This document shows, piece by piece, positions 18,035 through 26,729 of a stretch of DNA of 64,000 nt. The notes under the pieces were generated by a model. It did not search any database and was not told where the DNA came from. It was given only the letters and a program-made list of their open reading frames with translations. A program made the position numbers and the translations under genes. Source of the DNA: Streptomyces specialis. GTDB lineage: Bacteria > Actinomycetota > Actinomycetes > Streptomycetales > Streptomycetaceae. The DNA lies in NCBI RefSeq assembly GCF_001493375.1, contig NZ_LN929759.1:1-64000 (forward strand). Reading direction: 5' to 3'. Each line of letters begins with the position of its first letter. Positions within the stretch are counted from its first letter, which is position 1.

Positions 18035-19369
18035 TTGAGTCCGGGACCCGGAGCAGACTCCGCACCCGCATCCCTGACCTCGACCGCGAAGATATCCACC
18101 TTCAGCTCCCTGCGGGTCCGCAACTACCGGATCCATTTCCTGGGCTCGGCGATATCGAACGTCGGGACCTGGATGCAGCGCATCGCCCAGGACTGGCTGG
18201 TCCACACCCTCACCGGCTCGGCCGCCGCGGTCGGCGTCACGACCGCCCTTCAGTTCCTCCCGATGCTGCTGTTCGGCCTCTACGGCGGCGTGCTCGCCGA
18301 CCGCTTCGACAAGCGCAAGCTGCTGTTCGGCACGCAGGCCGCCCTCGGGCTGACCGGCCTGACCCTGGCCGCGCTGACGCTCGGCGGCGTGGTGAACGTC
18401 TGGCACGTCTACGTCCTGGCCGTCGTCATGGGCCTGGCGACCGTCGTGGACAACCCGGCCCGCCACGCGTTCGTCTCCGAGATGGTCGAGCCCCACCTGC
18501 TGCGCAACGCCGTCTCGCTGAACTCCGCGAACTTCCAGTCCGCCCGGCTCGTCGGCCCCGCCGTCGCCGGTGTGGTCATCACCACGGTGGGCGGCGGCTG
18601 GGCGTTCCTCTACAACGGCCTGTCGTTCCTCGCGCCCATCGCCGGTCTGCTGCTGATGCGCACCGCCGAGATGTTCCCGGCCCGCCGCGCGCCGCGCGCC
18701 AAGGGCCAGTTGCGGGAGGGCCTGGCCTACGTCGGTGCCCGCCCCGCGCTGCTGTGGCCGATCGTGCTGATCGGCTTCGTCGGCACCTTCGGCTACAACT
18801 TCCCGATCTGGCTCGTCGCCTTCACCGACCGCGTCTTCGACGCCGGGGCCGGCACCTACGGCCTGCTGAACTCCCTGATCGCCGCCGGCTCGGTGGCCGG
18901 CGCGCTGCTGGCGGCCCGGCGCGGCAGCCGCCGGATGCGGTTCACGGTGGCCGCCGCCGCGCTCTTGGGCGTGCTGCTGATGGTCGCCGCCGCGGCTCCG
19001 GCGTTCGTGGTGTTCGCCGCGCTGATGCCGCTGGTCGGGCTGGTCGCCATGACGTTCCAGGTGACGGTGAACGCGAGCGTCCAGCTCGCCAGCGACCCCG
19101 CGATGCGGGGCCGGGTGATCAGCCTGATGATGATGGTCTTCGTCGGCGGCACCCCGTTCGGCGCCCCGCTGATGGGCTGGCTGACGGACGAGTTCGGCGC
19201 CCGGATCGGCCTGCTGGCGGGCGGCGCGGTCTGCGCGGCCTCGGCCGTCGCGGTCGGCCTGGTCCTGGCCAGGATCGGCGGGCTGCGCCTGCGCGTCAGC
19301 CTCCGCCCGGGCGACCGGGGCGTCACCCTGGTCCCCCGCGACCCCGGGGAACTGACGCCCACGGCCTGA
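18035..19369 (+). CDS. MFS exporter
   Basis: A 444-residue major-facilitator protein of the EntS/TetV-like subgroup with about twelve helices. Marks are NVGTWMQRIAQDWLV in helix 1, YGGVLADRFDKRKLL (motif A) between helices 2 and 3, and NPARHAFVSEMV. Start is TTG, with AAGGAGA about 9 bases upstream, since no ATG or GTG is near. Cotranscribed with marR, so probably an efflux pump for the compound MarR senses. Confidence 0.9.
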   Translation: MSPGPGADSAPASLTSTAKISTFSSLRVRNYRIHFLGSAISNVGTWMQRIAQDWLVHTLTGSAAAVGVTTALQFLPMLLFGLYGGVLADRFDKRKLLFGTQAALGLTGLTLAALTLGGVVNVWHVYVLAVVMGLATVVDNPARHAFVSEMVEPHLLRNAVSLNSANFQSARLVGPAVAGVVITTVGGGWAFLYNGLSFLAPIAGLLLMRTAEMFPARRAPRAKGQLREGLAYVGARPALLWPIVLIGFVGTFGYNFPIWLVAFTDRVFDAGAGTYGLLNSLIAAGSVAGALLAARRGSRRMRFTVAAAALLGVLLMVAAAAPAFVVFAALMPLVGLVAMTFQVTVNASVQLASDPAMRGRVISLMMMVFVGGTPFGAPLMGWLTDEFGARIGLLAGGAVCAASAVAVGLVLARIGGLRLRVSLRPGDRGVTLVPRDPGELTPTA

Positions 19370-19463
19370 GCGTCACGCCGGAACCGCCGCTTTGGGACCC
19401 GCCCCGCCTCCCCGGCCGGGCGGCCGATGCGCGATGCTGAGAGGGCTGGTGGAGGGAGACCCG

Positions 19464-20024
19464 ATGAGACTGTTCGCCGCGCTGGTGCCGCCCGTTGACG
19501 CGCTCGCCGAAGTCGGCGTCGCCGCACGGGCGTTGCGGGACGTGCCCGATGCGGAGGCGCTGCGCTGGAACGATCCGGTGGGCTGGCACGTCACGCTGGC
19601 GTTCTACGGGGAGACGGCCGACGCGCTGCTGCCCGTGCTGCGCGACCGGCTCGCCGCCGTGGCGCGTGCCCACACGGCGTTCACGCTGCGGCTGGCGGGC
19701 GGCGGCTCGTTCGGCGACCGGGCGCTGTGGGCCGGGGTCGCGGGCGACACCGACGCGCTCGCCGCGCTGGCGGCGGCCACGGACGCGGCGGGCCGCGTCA
19801 CCGGCGTGCCCGGCGGCCGGCACCACGAGGCGTACCGCCCGCGCCTGACGCTGGCGGGCGGCCCGAAGGGCGCGGACAGCGTCCCGCTGATCCCGTTCGT
19901 CACGGCCCTGGCCGCGTTCTCCGGCATGCCCTGGCCCGCCGACCGGATCACGCTGCTCAGCAGCGACGAGTACCACCGGTACACGCCCCAGGGCGAGTGG
20001 CCCCTCGCGCCGGGCGTACGGTAG
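19464..20024 (+). CDS. thpR: ThpR-like 2H phosphoesterase with altered second motif
   Basis: A 186-residue protein of the RNA 2',3'-cyclic phosphodiesterase (2'-5' RNA ligase-like) family. The first HxT motif, WHVTLAFYG, is intact near residue 35. The second, expected as PHLTLA, reads PRLTLAGG near residue 133, so the second catalytic His is Arg (CGC where CAC is expected). Activity is therefore doubtful, or the substrate has changed. ATG start with GGGAGA just upstream. It is followed after five bases by a 28-residue membrane ORF. Confidence 0.85.
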   Translation: MRLFAALVPPVDALAEVGVAARALRDVPDAEALRWNDPVGWHVTLAFYGETADALLPVLRDRLAAVARAHTAFTLRLAGGGSFGDRALWAGVAGDTDALAALAAATDAAGRVTGVPGGRHHEAYRPRLTLAGGPKGADSVPLIPFVTALAAFSGMPWPADRITLLSSDEYHRYTPQGEWPLAPGVR

Positions 20025-20029
20025 GCGGC

Positions 20030-20116
20030 GTGAACGCGAAGACACGGACACGGATCGTGACGGCCGCCCTCGTTCTGCTGCTGGCCGTCGTGGTCCTGGC
20101 GGCGGCCCTCGGCTGA
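20030..20116 (+). CDS. 28-residue single-helix membrane peptide
   Basis: GTG start five bases after the thpR-like stop. The basic head (NAKTRTRIV) is followed by one hydrophobic helix (TAALVLLLAVVVLAAALG) to the end. Coding is supported by close coupling to the upstream gene and by a terminator hairpin that overlaps its stop. I recall similar tiny proteins in streptomycetes. Function unknown. Confidence 0.6.
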   Translation: MNAKTRTRIVTAALVLLLAVVVLAAALG

Positions 20117-20125
20117 ACGAGGGCC
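20104..20125. terminator. Hairpin terminator after the small membrane ORF
   Basis: GGCCCTCG-N6-CGAGGGCC, a perfect 8-bp stem, spans the TGA of the 28-residue ORF and lies between convergent genes, so it can serve both directions. Confidence 0.55.
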
Positions 20126-20152
20126 GCGGGCCGCCGCCGGGACCGGCCGGTC

Positions 20153-21148
20153 TCACCAGGCGAACGCCTCCGGCGACGCGCCGGGCCCGGGGAAGATCTC
20201 GTCGAGCGCCGTCAGGACGTCCTGGCTCAGCTCCAGGTCCACCGCCCGCACCGCCGAGTCGAGCTGCTCCGGCACCCGGGGGCCGACGATCGGGCCGGTG
20301 ACGCCGGGGCGGGTCAGCAGCCACGCCAGGGCCAGCTCGCCCGGCGCCAGCCCGTGCTTCTCCGCGAGGTCCTCGTACGCCTGGACCTTCTCACGCAGGG
20401 CGCTGTTGGCCAGCGCGTCGGCCGACCGGCCGCCGCCGGAGCGGGTGCCGCCGCCCTCGCGCTCCTTGCGGATCGCGCCGCCCAGCAGCCCGCCGTGCAG
20501 CGGCGACCAGGGGATGACGCCCAGGCCGTAGCCCTCGGCGGCCGGGATGACCTCCATCTCGGCGCGGCGCTCGGCCAGGTTGTACAGGCACTGCTCGCTC
20601 ACCAGGCCCAGCGCGTTCCGCCGGGCCGCGGCCTCGTTGGCGCGGGCGATGTGCCAGCCGGCGAAGTTGCTCGACCCGGCGTAGACGATCTTGCCCTGGG
20701 TGACCAGGACGTCGATGGCCTGCCAGATCTCCTCCCACGGCGTGCGGCGGTCCACGTGGTGGAACTGGTACAGGTCGATGTGGTCGGTCCGCAGCCGCGT
20801 GAGGCTGGCCTCCACCGCGCGCCGGATGTTGACGGCGGACAGGCGGTCGAAGTTCGGCCAGAACTCCCCGTCGGGGGTCATGGGCGCGTACACCTTGGTG
20901 GCCAGCACGACCTTCTCGCGCCGCCCGCCGCCCTTGGCGAACCAGGAGCCGATGATCTCCTCGGTGCGGCCCTTGTTCGCGCCCCAGCCGTAGGCGTTCG
21001 CCGTGTCGAAGAAGTTGACGCCCGCCGCCAGCGCGGCGTCCATCAGGGCGTGGCTGTCCGCCTCGTCGGTGAACGGTCCGAAGTTCATGGTCCCCAGGAC
21101 CAGACGGCTGACCTTGAGACCCGTGCGTCCGAGTTGTGTGTACTTCAT
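20153..21148 (-). CDS. Aldo/keto reductase
   Basis: A 331-residue NADPH-dependent oxidoreductase of the AKR superfamily (YghZ/AKR12-14-like). Catalytic tetrad: Asp and Tyr in FFDTANAYGWG, Lys in LATKVYAP, His in YQFHHVD. The cofactor-binding end of the barrel includes GVTGPIVGPRVPEQL. ATG at 21148 starts MKYTQLGRTGLKVSRLVLG, the classic AKR N terminus. Physiological substrate unknown. It faces the thpR-like gene tail to tail. Confidence 0.93.
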   Translation of the reverse strand: MKYTQLGRTGLKVSRLVLGTMNFGPFTDEADSHALMDAALAAGVNFFDTANAYGWGANKGRTEEIIGSWFAKGGGRREKVVLATKVYAPMTPDGEFWPNFDRLSAVNIRRAVEASLTRLRTDHIDLYQFHHVDRRTPWEEIWQAIDVLVTQGKIVYAGSSNFAGWHIARANEAAARRNALGLVSEQCLYNLAERRAEMEVIPAAEGYGLGVIPWSPLHGGLLGGAIRKEREGGGTRSGGGRSADALANSALREKVQAYEDLAEKHGLAPGELALAWLLTRPGVTGPIVGPRVPEQLDSAVRAVDLELSQDVLTALDEIFPGPGASPEAFAW

Positions 21149-21216
21149 GGGGCCAGCCAACGCCGTGGAGCGTGCTCCATGCAAGGACTCAAGGCCCAAG
21201 TGGCAGGCTTGTGGCC

Positions 21217-22305
21217 ATGCCCACTTGGACGCCCACCTGGATCAGGCCGCGCCGCGCCGCGGTGGCCGCCGCGCTGCTGCTGCCGCTGGCGGCCGGTTCG
21301 CCCGCCGCCGCGGCCGACGAGCCCGCCGTCTTCACGCTCGACGACCCCCGCATCGTCGAGTCGAGCGGGCTCCAGGCCAGCGACCGCCACCCCGGCGTCT
21401 ACTGGACGCACAACGACAGCGCGGACGCCGCCGCGATCTACGCCGTGGACAGCGCCACGGGCCAGACGGTGGCCACCATCACCCTCGACGGCATCACGGC
21501 CCGTGACATCGAGGGCATCTCGCTGGGCCCGGACGGCGATCTGTGGATCGGCGACATCGGGGACAACTTCGACGGCGGCTGGTCCGAGGTCTGGCTCTAC
21601 CGGATACCCGAGCCGGAGCGGCTCGCCGACGCGTCGGTGACGCCCACGGTGTACACCGTCCAGTACGACGACGGCCCCCGGGACGCCGAGGCGCTGATGG
21701 TCCACCCGGTCACCGGCCGGGTCTACATCGCCAGCAAGAAGCAGGACGGCACCGGCGCGCTCTACGCGGGCCCCGAGGAGATGTCCGACAGCGGGACGAA
21801 CGTCTTCGCGCGCGTCGCGGACACGGATGTCTGGGTGACGGACGGCGCGTTCTCGCCGGACGGCACGCGGCTGCTGCTGCGGGGCTACTTCTCGGCCCGG
21901 ATGTACGCCTGGCGCGACGGCGCGCCGGTCGAGCTGGACCGCAGCGTGATCCCGCCGAGCCAGATGCAGGGCGAGTCGGTGACGTTCACTCGCGACGGCC
22001 GCTATCTGATGTTCGGCTCGGAGGGGCCGGGCAGCGAGGTGGAGCCGGTGGACCTGCACGGCGAACTCCTCCCGGAAAACGCGGCAGAGGACGCGGAGGA
22101 CGAGCCGGAGGAGGGGGCGGACGAACCGTCGCCGTCCACCGCGCCGGAGGGGGAGCCGGACGGCGAACCCGGCACGGACGACGGTTCCGGCGACTCAGGT
22201 GGCTCCGGGGACGACGGCATCTCGCTCTCCCTCCCCGTGGCCGGCGTCCTCGTGGTGGCGGCCGTGGCCGTGTTCGGCTTCCGCCGCCTGCGCGCGGGCT
22301 CGTGA
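21217..22305 (+). CDS. Exported, membrane-anchored beta-propeller-like protein
   Basis: A 362-residue surface protein. It has an N-terminal signal peptide (Arg-rich, then AAALLLPLAAGSPAAAADE). The middle of about 240 residues carries repeated blade-like motifs (GLQASDRHPGVYWTHNDS, ISLGPDGDLWIGDIGDN, GAFSPDGTRLLLRGYF). A 65-residue acidic Pro/Gly/Ser linker follows, then a C-terminal transmembrane helix and an RRLRAGS tail. It is probably displayed outside the membrane. The function is unknown; the fold hints at carbohydrate or ester binding. Confidence 0.82.
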   Translation: MPTWTPTWIRPRRAAVAAALLLPLAAGSPAAAADEPAVFTLDDPRIVESSGLQASDRHPGVYWTHNDSADAAAIYAVDSATGQTVATITLDGITARDIEGISLGPDGDLWIGDIGDNFDGGWSEVWLYRIPEPERLADASVTPTVYTVQYDDGPRDAEALMVHPVTGRVYIASKKQDGTGALYAGPEEMSDSGTNVFARVADTDVWVTDGAFSPDGTRLLLRGYFSARMYAWRDGAPVELDRSVIPPSQMQGESVTFTRDGRYLMFGSEGPGSEVEPVDLHGELLPENAAEDAEDEPEEGADEPSPSTAPEGEPDGEPGTDDGSGDSGGSGDDGISLSLPVAGVLVVAAVAVFGFRRLRAGS

Positions 22306-22351
22306 GACCCGGACCGTGAGACCCGGACCGTGAGCCCAGGCGGACACGCGA

Positions 22352-22389
22352 CGGCCCCGGCCGGTCCCCGCAAGGACCGGCCGGGGCCG
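22352..22389. terminator. Strong bidirectional terminator
   Basis: CGGCCCCGGCCGGTCC-CCGCAA-GGACCGGCCGGGGCCG forms a perfect 16-bp stem between the convergent exported-protein and serC genes. Confidence 0.85.
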
Positions 22390-22399
22390 GGCGCCGCGC

Positions 22400-23587
<1,188 letters not shown>

Positions 23588-24835
23588 TCACGGCCCGAGA
23601 GGGGTTGTCGGGGTGAACCGGACCGGCAGCGCGGCCAGGCCCCGCAGGAACGGCGACCGCCGCCGGACGAGGGCGGCGGGCGGCACCGCCAGGTCGATGT
23701 CCGGCAGCCGGTCGAGCAGCACCTCGACGCCGGTGCGGGCGATGATCTCGGCGATCTCCTGGGCCGGGAAGGGGCAGCGGAACTCGCCGTGGCTGAAGGA
23801 GAAGTGCGCTTTGTGGCCGCCGGAGTGCGGGGTGCCGCCGTACCGCACCTGCGGGTCGCCGTGGGCGCCCTGGAGGCCGAGCAGCAGCATGTCCCCGGCC
23901 AGCAGCCGCTGCCCGCCCAGGTACGTGTCACGGGCCGCCCAGCGCCCGGCGAGGATCTGGGTGGGGGTGTCCTCCCACAGCACCAGGTTCATCGCGTCGC
24001 CGACGCTGCCCCGCCCGCCCGCGAGGGACGCGGCGAACCGGTCGTCGGTGAGCACCGCGGCGAGCGTGTTCCCGATCCAGTCGGCCGTGGGCTGGTGCCC
24101 GGCGGCGAGGACGGCGGCGAGGTCGAGGACGTACTCCTCCTCGGTGAAGCCGCCGGGGTGGGTCAGCATCCGGGACGTCACGTCGGCGCCCGGCATGGCG
24201 CGCTTGGCGGTGACCAGGCGCTGCATGGCGGAGCTGAGGTACTGGTGGCCCGCGACGGCGTCGTCGCCGCCGGCGGCCAGCGCGTTGAGGGCCCCGGCCA
24301 GTGGCGGGCACTCGGCGTCGGGGACGCCGAGCGCGCGGCCCAGGACGTGGATGGGCAGCAGCTTGGCGTACCCGTCGATCAGCTCGGCCTCGCCCTGTCC
24401 GCAGAACGTGTCCACCAGGGCGTCCGCGACCGTTTCGGCGTGCCGGCGCAACTGGTAGGTGTCCTCGGCCTCCAGCGCGGGGACCACCATGTCCACGTGC
24501 CGCTTGTGCTCCGCGCCGGTCGTGTAGTGGATCGACGGCTGGCGGCGGTTGACCATGGCCATCAGCGGCCAGTCGCGCGGGACGCGCGGCCACTGGTTCC
24601 ACAGCGCCGGGTCGCGCGGGAAGAACGTGGCGTCGCCGATGATGTGGTGCAGCTCGCGGTAGCCGATCACCAGCCAGGCCGGGATCTCGCCGGGCAGCGC
24701 GACGGGCACGACCGGGCCGTGCCGCTGCCGCAGCTCCCGGTACAGCGCGGCCGGTTCGGTGTGGAACCGGGGGTTGTCGATCGGCACGGCGCCGGGCGCG
24801 AGTCCCGGGATCGGCGGCCGGGGACTGGTGCTCAC
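23588..24835 (-). CDS. cvnE: Conservon cytochrome P450 (CvnE)
   Basis: A 415-residue P450 and last gene of the conservon. The I-helix oxygen-activation motif is AGHQPT (near residue 240), and the haem-thiolate Cys lies in FSHGEFRCPFPAQ, a variant of FGxGxHxCxG usual for conservon P450s. The N terminus PIPGLAPGAVPIDNPRFHTEP is characteristic. The GTG start overlaps the cvnD stop (GTGA). Conservon P450s have no well-established substrate; they are thought to act with the CvnA-D membrane-associated signalling complex. Confidence 0.92.
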   Translation of the reverse strand: MSTSPRPPIPGLAPGAVPIDNPRFHTEPAALYRELRQRHGPVVPVALPGEIPAWLVIGYRELHHIIGDATFFPRDPALWNQWPRVPRDWPLMAMVNRRQPSIHYTTGAEHKRHVDMVVPALEAEDTYQLRRHAETVADALVDTFCGQGEAELIDGYAKLLPIHVLGRALGVPDAECPPLAGALNALAAGGDDAVAGHQYLSSAMQRLVTAKRAMPGADVTSRMLTHPGGFTEEEYVLDLAAVLAAGHQPTADWIGNTLAAVLTDDRFAASLAGGRGSVGDAMNLVLWEDTPTQILAGRWAARDTYLGGQRLLAGDMLLLGLQGAHGDPQVRYGGTPHSGGHKAHFSFSHGEFRCPFPAQEIAEIIARTGVEVLLDRLPDIDLAVPPAALVRRRSPFLRGLAALPVRFTPTTPLGP

Positions 24836-25452
24836 GGGGTCGCCTCCGGGTTCTGCTGGGCGGCGGCGATCCCGTAGAGGTACTTGACGAGGGTCAGCAG
24901 GACCGCCTTGCACGACGAACGGGAGCGCGCGTCGCAGTCGACGAGCGGCACGTGGCCGGGCAGGTCGAGTGCCTCGCGGACCTGCTCCAGGGTGTGGGCC
25001 GGGCCCTCGAAGCGGTTGCGGGCGACGATGAACGGGGTGCCGTGCTGCTCCAGCCGGTCGATGGCGTACCAGGAGTCCGCCAGCCGCCGGGTGTCCACGA
25101 GCACGACGGCGCCCAGGGTGCCGATGAACAGCCGCTCCCACAGGAACCAGAAACGTTCCTGGCCGGGGGCGCCGAAGAGGTAGAGGACGGTCCGCTCGTT
25201 GAGGGTGATCCGGCCGAAGTCGAACGCGACGGTGGTCGAGGTCTTGTCGCGCACGGCGGATATGTCGTCCACGCCCTCGCCGGCGCGGGTCATGATCTCC
25301 TCGGTGTTGAGCGGGCGGATGTCGCTGACCGCGCGCACGAGGGTGGTCTTGCCGACGCCGAAGCCGCCGGTGATGACGATCTTGAGGCCGTTCTCCGCGC
25401 TTCTGCCCAGCGGGGTGCGTTCGGTCCGGCGGTCAGAGCTTGCGGAGTCCAA
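24832..25452 (-). CDS. cvnD: Conservon GTP-binding protein (CvnD)
   Basis: A 206-residue Ras-like/MglA-type GTPase. P-loop GGFGVGKTT near residue 30, switch II in GAPGQERFWFLWERL, and an NRFE-type G4 motif. It is thought to bind the CvnB/CvnC partners and be recruited by CvnA. TTG at 25452 gives MDSASSDRRTERTPL, close to known CvnD N termini; another TTG at 25467 is possible. The start lies inside cvnC (20-base overlap) and the stop overlaps cvnE. Confidence 0.93.
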   Translation of the reverse strand: MDSASSDRRTERTPLGRSAENGLKIVITGGFGVGKTTLVRAVSDIRPLNTEEIMTRAGEGVDDISAVRDKTSTTVAFDFGRITLNERTVLYLFGAPGQERFWFLWERLFIGTLGAVVLVDTRRLADSWYAIDRLEQHGTPFIVARNRFEGPAHTLEQVREALDLPGHVPLVDCDARSRSSCKAVLLTLVKYLYGIAAAQQNPEATP

Positions 25453-25792
25453 CGAGAACCTGCTCAAGGAGTCGGGGGTCGGGGGGCGACACGTCGGGCG
25501 TGGCGAGGGTGGAGGGGTGCCGGGCGCTGACCCGGCCGGTGGCGAGGAGGTCGCCCAGGAGGATCTTGACGATCGTCACGGGCAGCCGCAGCTCGGCCGC
25601 GATCTCCACGACGGCGGTCGGGTTGCGGCACATGCGGAGGATTCTGGCGTGCTCGGACTGCATGCCCGCCGTCGGCTCCGCCTCGCTCACCACCAGCGTG
25701 ACCAGGTCGAAGGAGTGCGAACCCACCCGGCTGCGGCCCCCGGTGAGGGTGTACAGCCGGTCGGGGTCGTCGTCCCGGCCGGGGCGGATCAT
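25433..25792 (-). CDS. cvnC: Conservon DUF742 protein (CvnC)
   Basis: A 119-residue DUF742 protein with a predicted winged-helix core. Typical stretches are RLYTLTGGRS at the N terminus, the middle EHARILRMCRNPTAVVEIAAEL, and the C-terminal DPRLLEQVLVGLRKL. It is a standard partner of CvnB and CvnD. Its ATG overlaps the cvnB stop (ATGA). Confidence 0.94.
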   Translation of the reverse strand: MIRPGRDDDPDRLYTLTGGRSRVGSHSFDLVTLVVSEAEPTAGMQSEHARILRMCRNPTAVVEIAAELRLPVTIVKILLGDLLATGRVSARHPSTLATPDVSPPDPRLLEQVLVGLRKL

Positions 25793-26226
25793 GCCGTTCC
25801 GCCGCCTCTGGCGAACGTCCTGGGCGGTGCGATGAGGTGGTCGCCGAGCTGTTCCACCAGCTCGCTCATGTTGTGCCCGACCAGTCCGGCGTCGGCGGTC
25901 TCCTCCGCGACGATCGCCAGGTGGGCGCCCTGCCCGGCCTCCACGATGAACAGCAGGCCGCCGTAGAACTCGGTCATCGACTGCCGGACGCCGCCGGTCC
26001 CGTCGCCGAACTCGATCGAGGCGCCGTGCGACAGGCTCTGGATGCCGGCCGCGATCGCCGCGAGCTGGTCGGCCTGGTCGGGCGTCAGGCCGGGGGTGCG
26101 GCACAGCTTCAGCCCGTCCCGCGAGAGCAGCAGCGCGTGGCGCGCGCCGGGGGTGCGGGTCAGGAGGCTTTCGAGCAGCCAGTCGAGTCTGTCTCCTGTG
26201 GTGCCGGTGGCCGGCGGTGCTGTCAT
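25789..26226 (-). CDS. cvnB: Conservon roadblock/LC7 protein (CvnB)
   Basis: A 145-residue roadblock/LC7-domain protein, a likely GTPase-activating or scaffold partner of CvnD, as MglB is for MglA. Family marks are LDWLLESLLTRTPGARHALLLSRDGL at the start (split: LDWLLESLLTRTPGA, HALLLSRDGL) and the later MTEFYGGLLFIVEAGQGAHL. The ATG overlaps the tail of cvnA (ATGA), which also proves the reading frame of that otherwise broken gene. Confidence 0.94.
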   Translation of the reverse strand: MTAPPATGTTGDRLDWLLESLLTRTPGARHALLLSRDGLKLCRTPGLTPDQADQLAAIAAGIQSLSHGASIEFGDGTGGVRQSMTEFYGGLLFIVEAGQGAHLAIVAEETADAGLVGHNMSELVEQLGDHLIAPPRTFARGGGTA

Positions 26227-26554
26227 GGGGTGTCGTCCTCCGGATGCGGTGAGGGAGTCGAGGAGGACGAGGGGGCCGGGGACGCGGGACCGGAGTCGTA
26301 GGCGCCGGGGTCGTCGCCCTGTCCCTGCTCGCGGCCCTGCACGGCGCGGCGGAACGCGCCGAAGCGGGCGGCGGTCTCGGCCGGGGTGTGGGCGGCGGGC
26401 CCCCGCGGGCGCTCACGGACGGGCAGGGCCTGGCCGTGGGCCGCGGCGAGCGCCTGTCCTCGGCGCCGCCTGGGCAGCTCGGCGGCCCGGCCGAACTCGG
26501 TGGTGTCGTCGTCGGCGGCGGGGGAGTGGTCGTCGGTGGCGCGCGGCAGCGCGG
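26223..26554 (-). CDS. cvnA: cvnA, C-terminal fragment (split by adapter)
   Basis: About 110 residues in the frame that ends in the ATGA overlap with cvnB. The fragment is low in complexity and charged (AELPRRRRGQALAAA, then a Pro/Ser/Asp-rich end), which is the usual disordered tail of CvnA proteins. There is no start codon of its own; the adapter sequence at 26555-26729 separates it from the rest of the gene. It should be joined to 26730-27881, with possible loss of some codons. Confidence 0.8.
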
Positions 26555-26729
26555 CTGTCTCTTTATACACATCTCCGAGCCCACGAGACAGGCAGAAAAC
26601 TCGTATGCCGTCTTCTGCTTGAAACAAAAACGGGCGGGTCCGGAAATCGAGGTCTGCGGGCAACCGCGTTTACGATAGCGCTCTACACCTCCAACCGTCA
26701 AGGCGGCGTCAGATGTGTGTGAGGGCCAG
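26555..26729. other. Complete Nextera adapter inserted in assembly
   Basis: The left end reads CTGTCTCTTTATACACATCT (reverse mosaic end with one extra T), then CCGAGCCCACGAGAC, the 8-base index AGGCAGAA, and CTCGTATGCCGTCTTCTGCTTG in pieces. This is the i7 side of an Illumina Nextera library molecule. The right end approaches the i5/read-1 side (GGCGGCGTCAGATGTGTGTGAGG) with errors. The region is a sequencing artefact and not a mobile element. It breaks cvnA. Confidence 0.97.

Noticed and set aside
26555-26729. Natural Tn5-like transposon ends
   Set aside because: The mosaic end is followed by the Illumina index and P7 primer, which exist only in library molecules.
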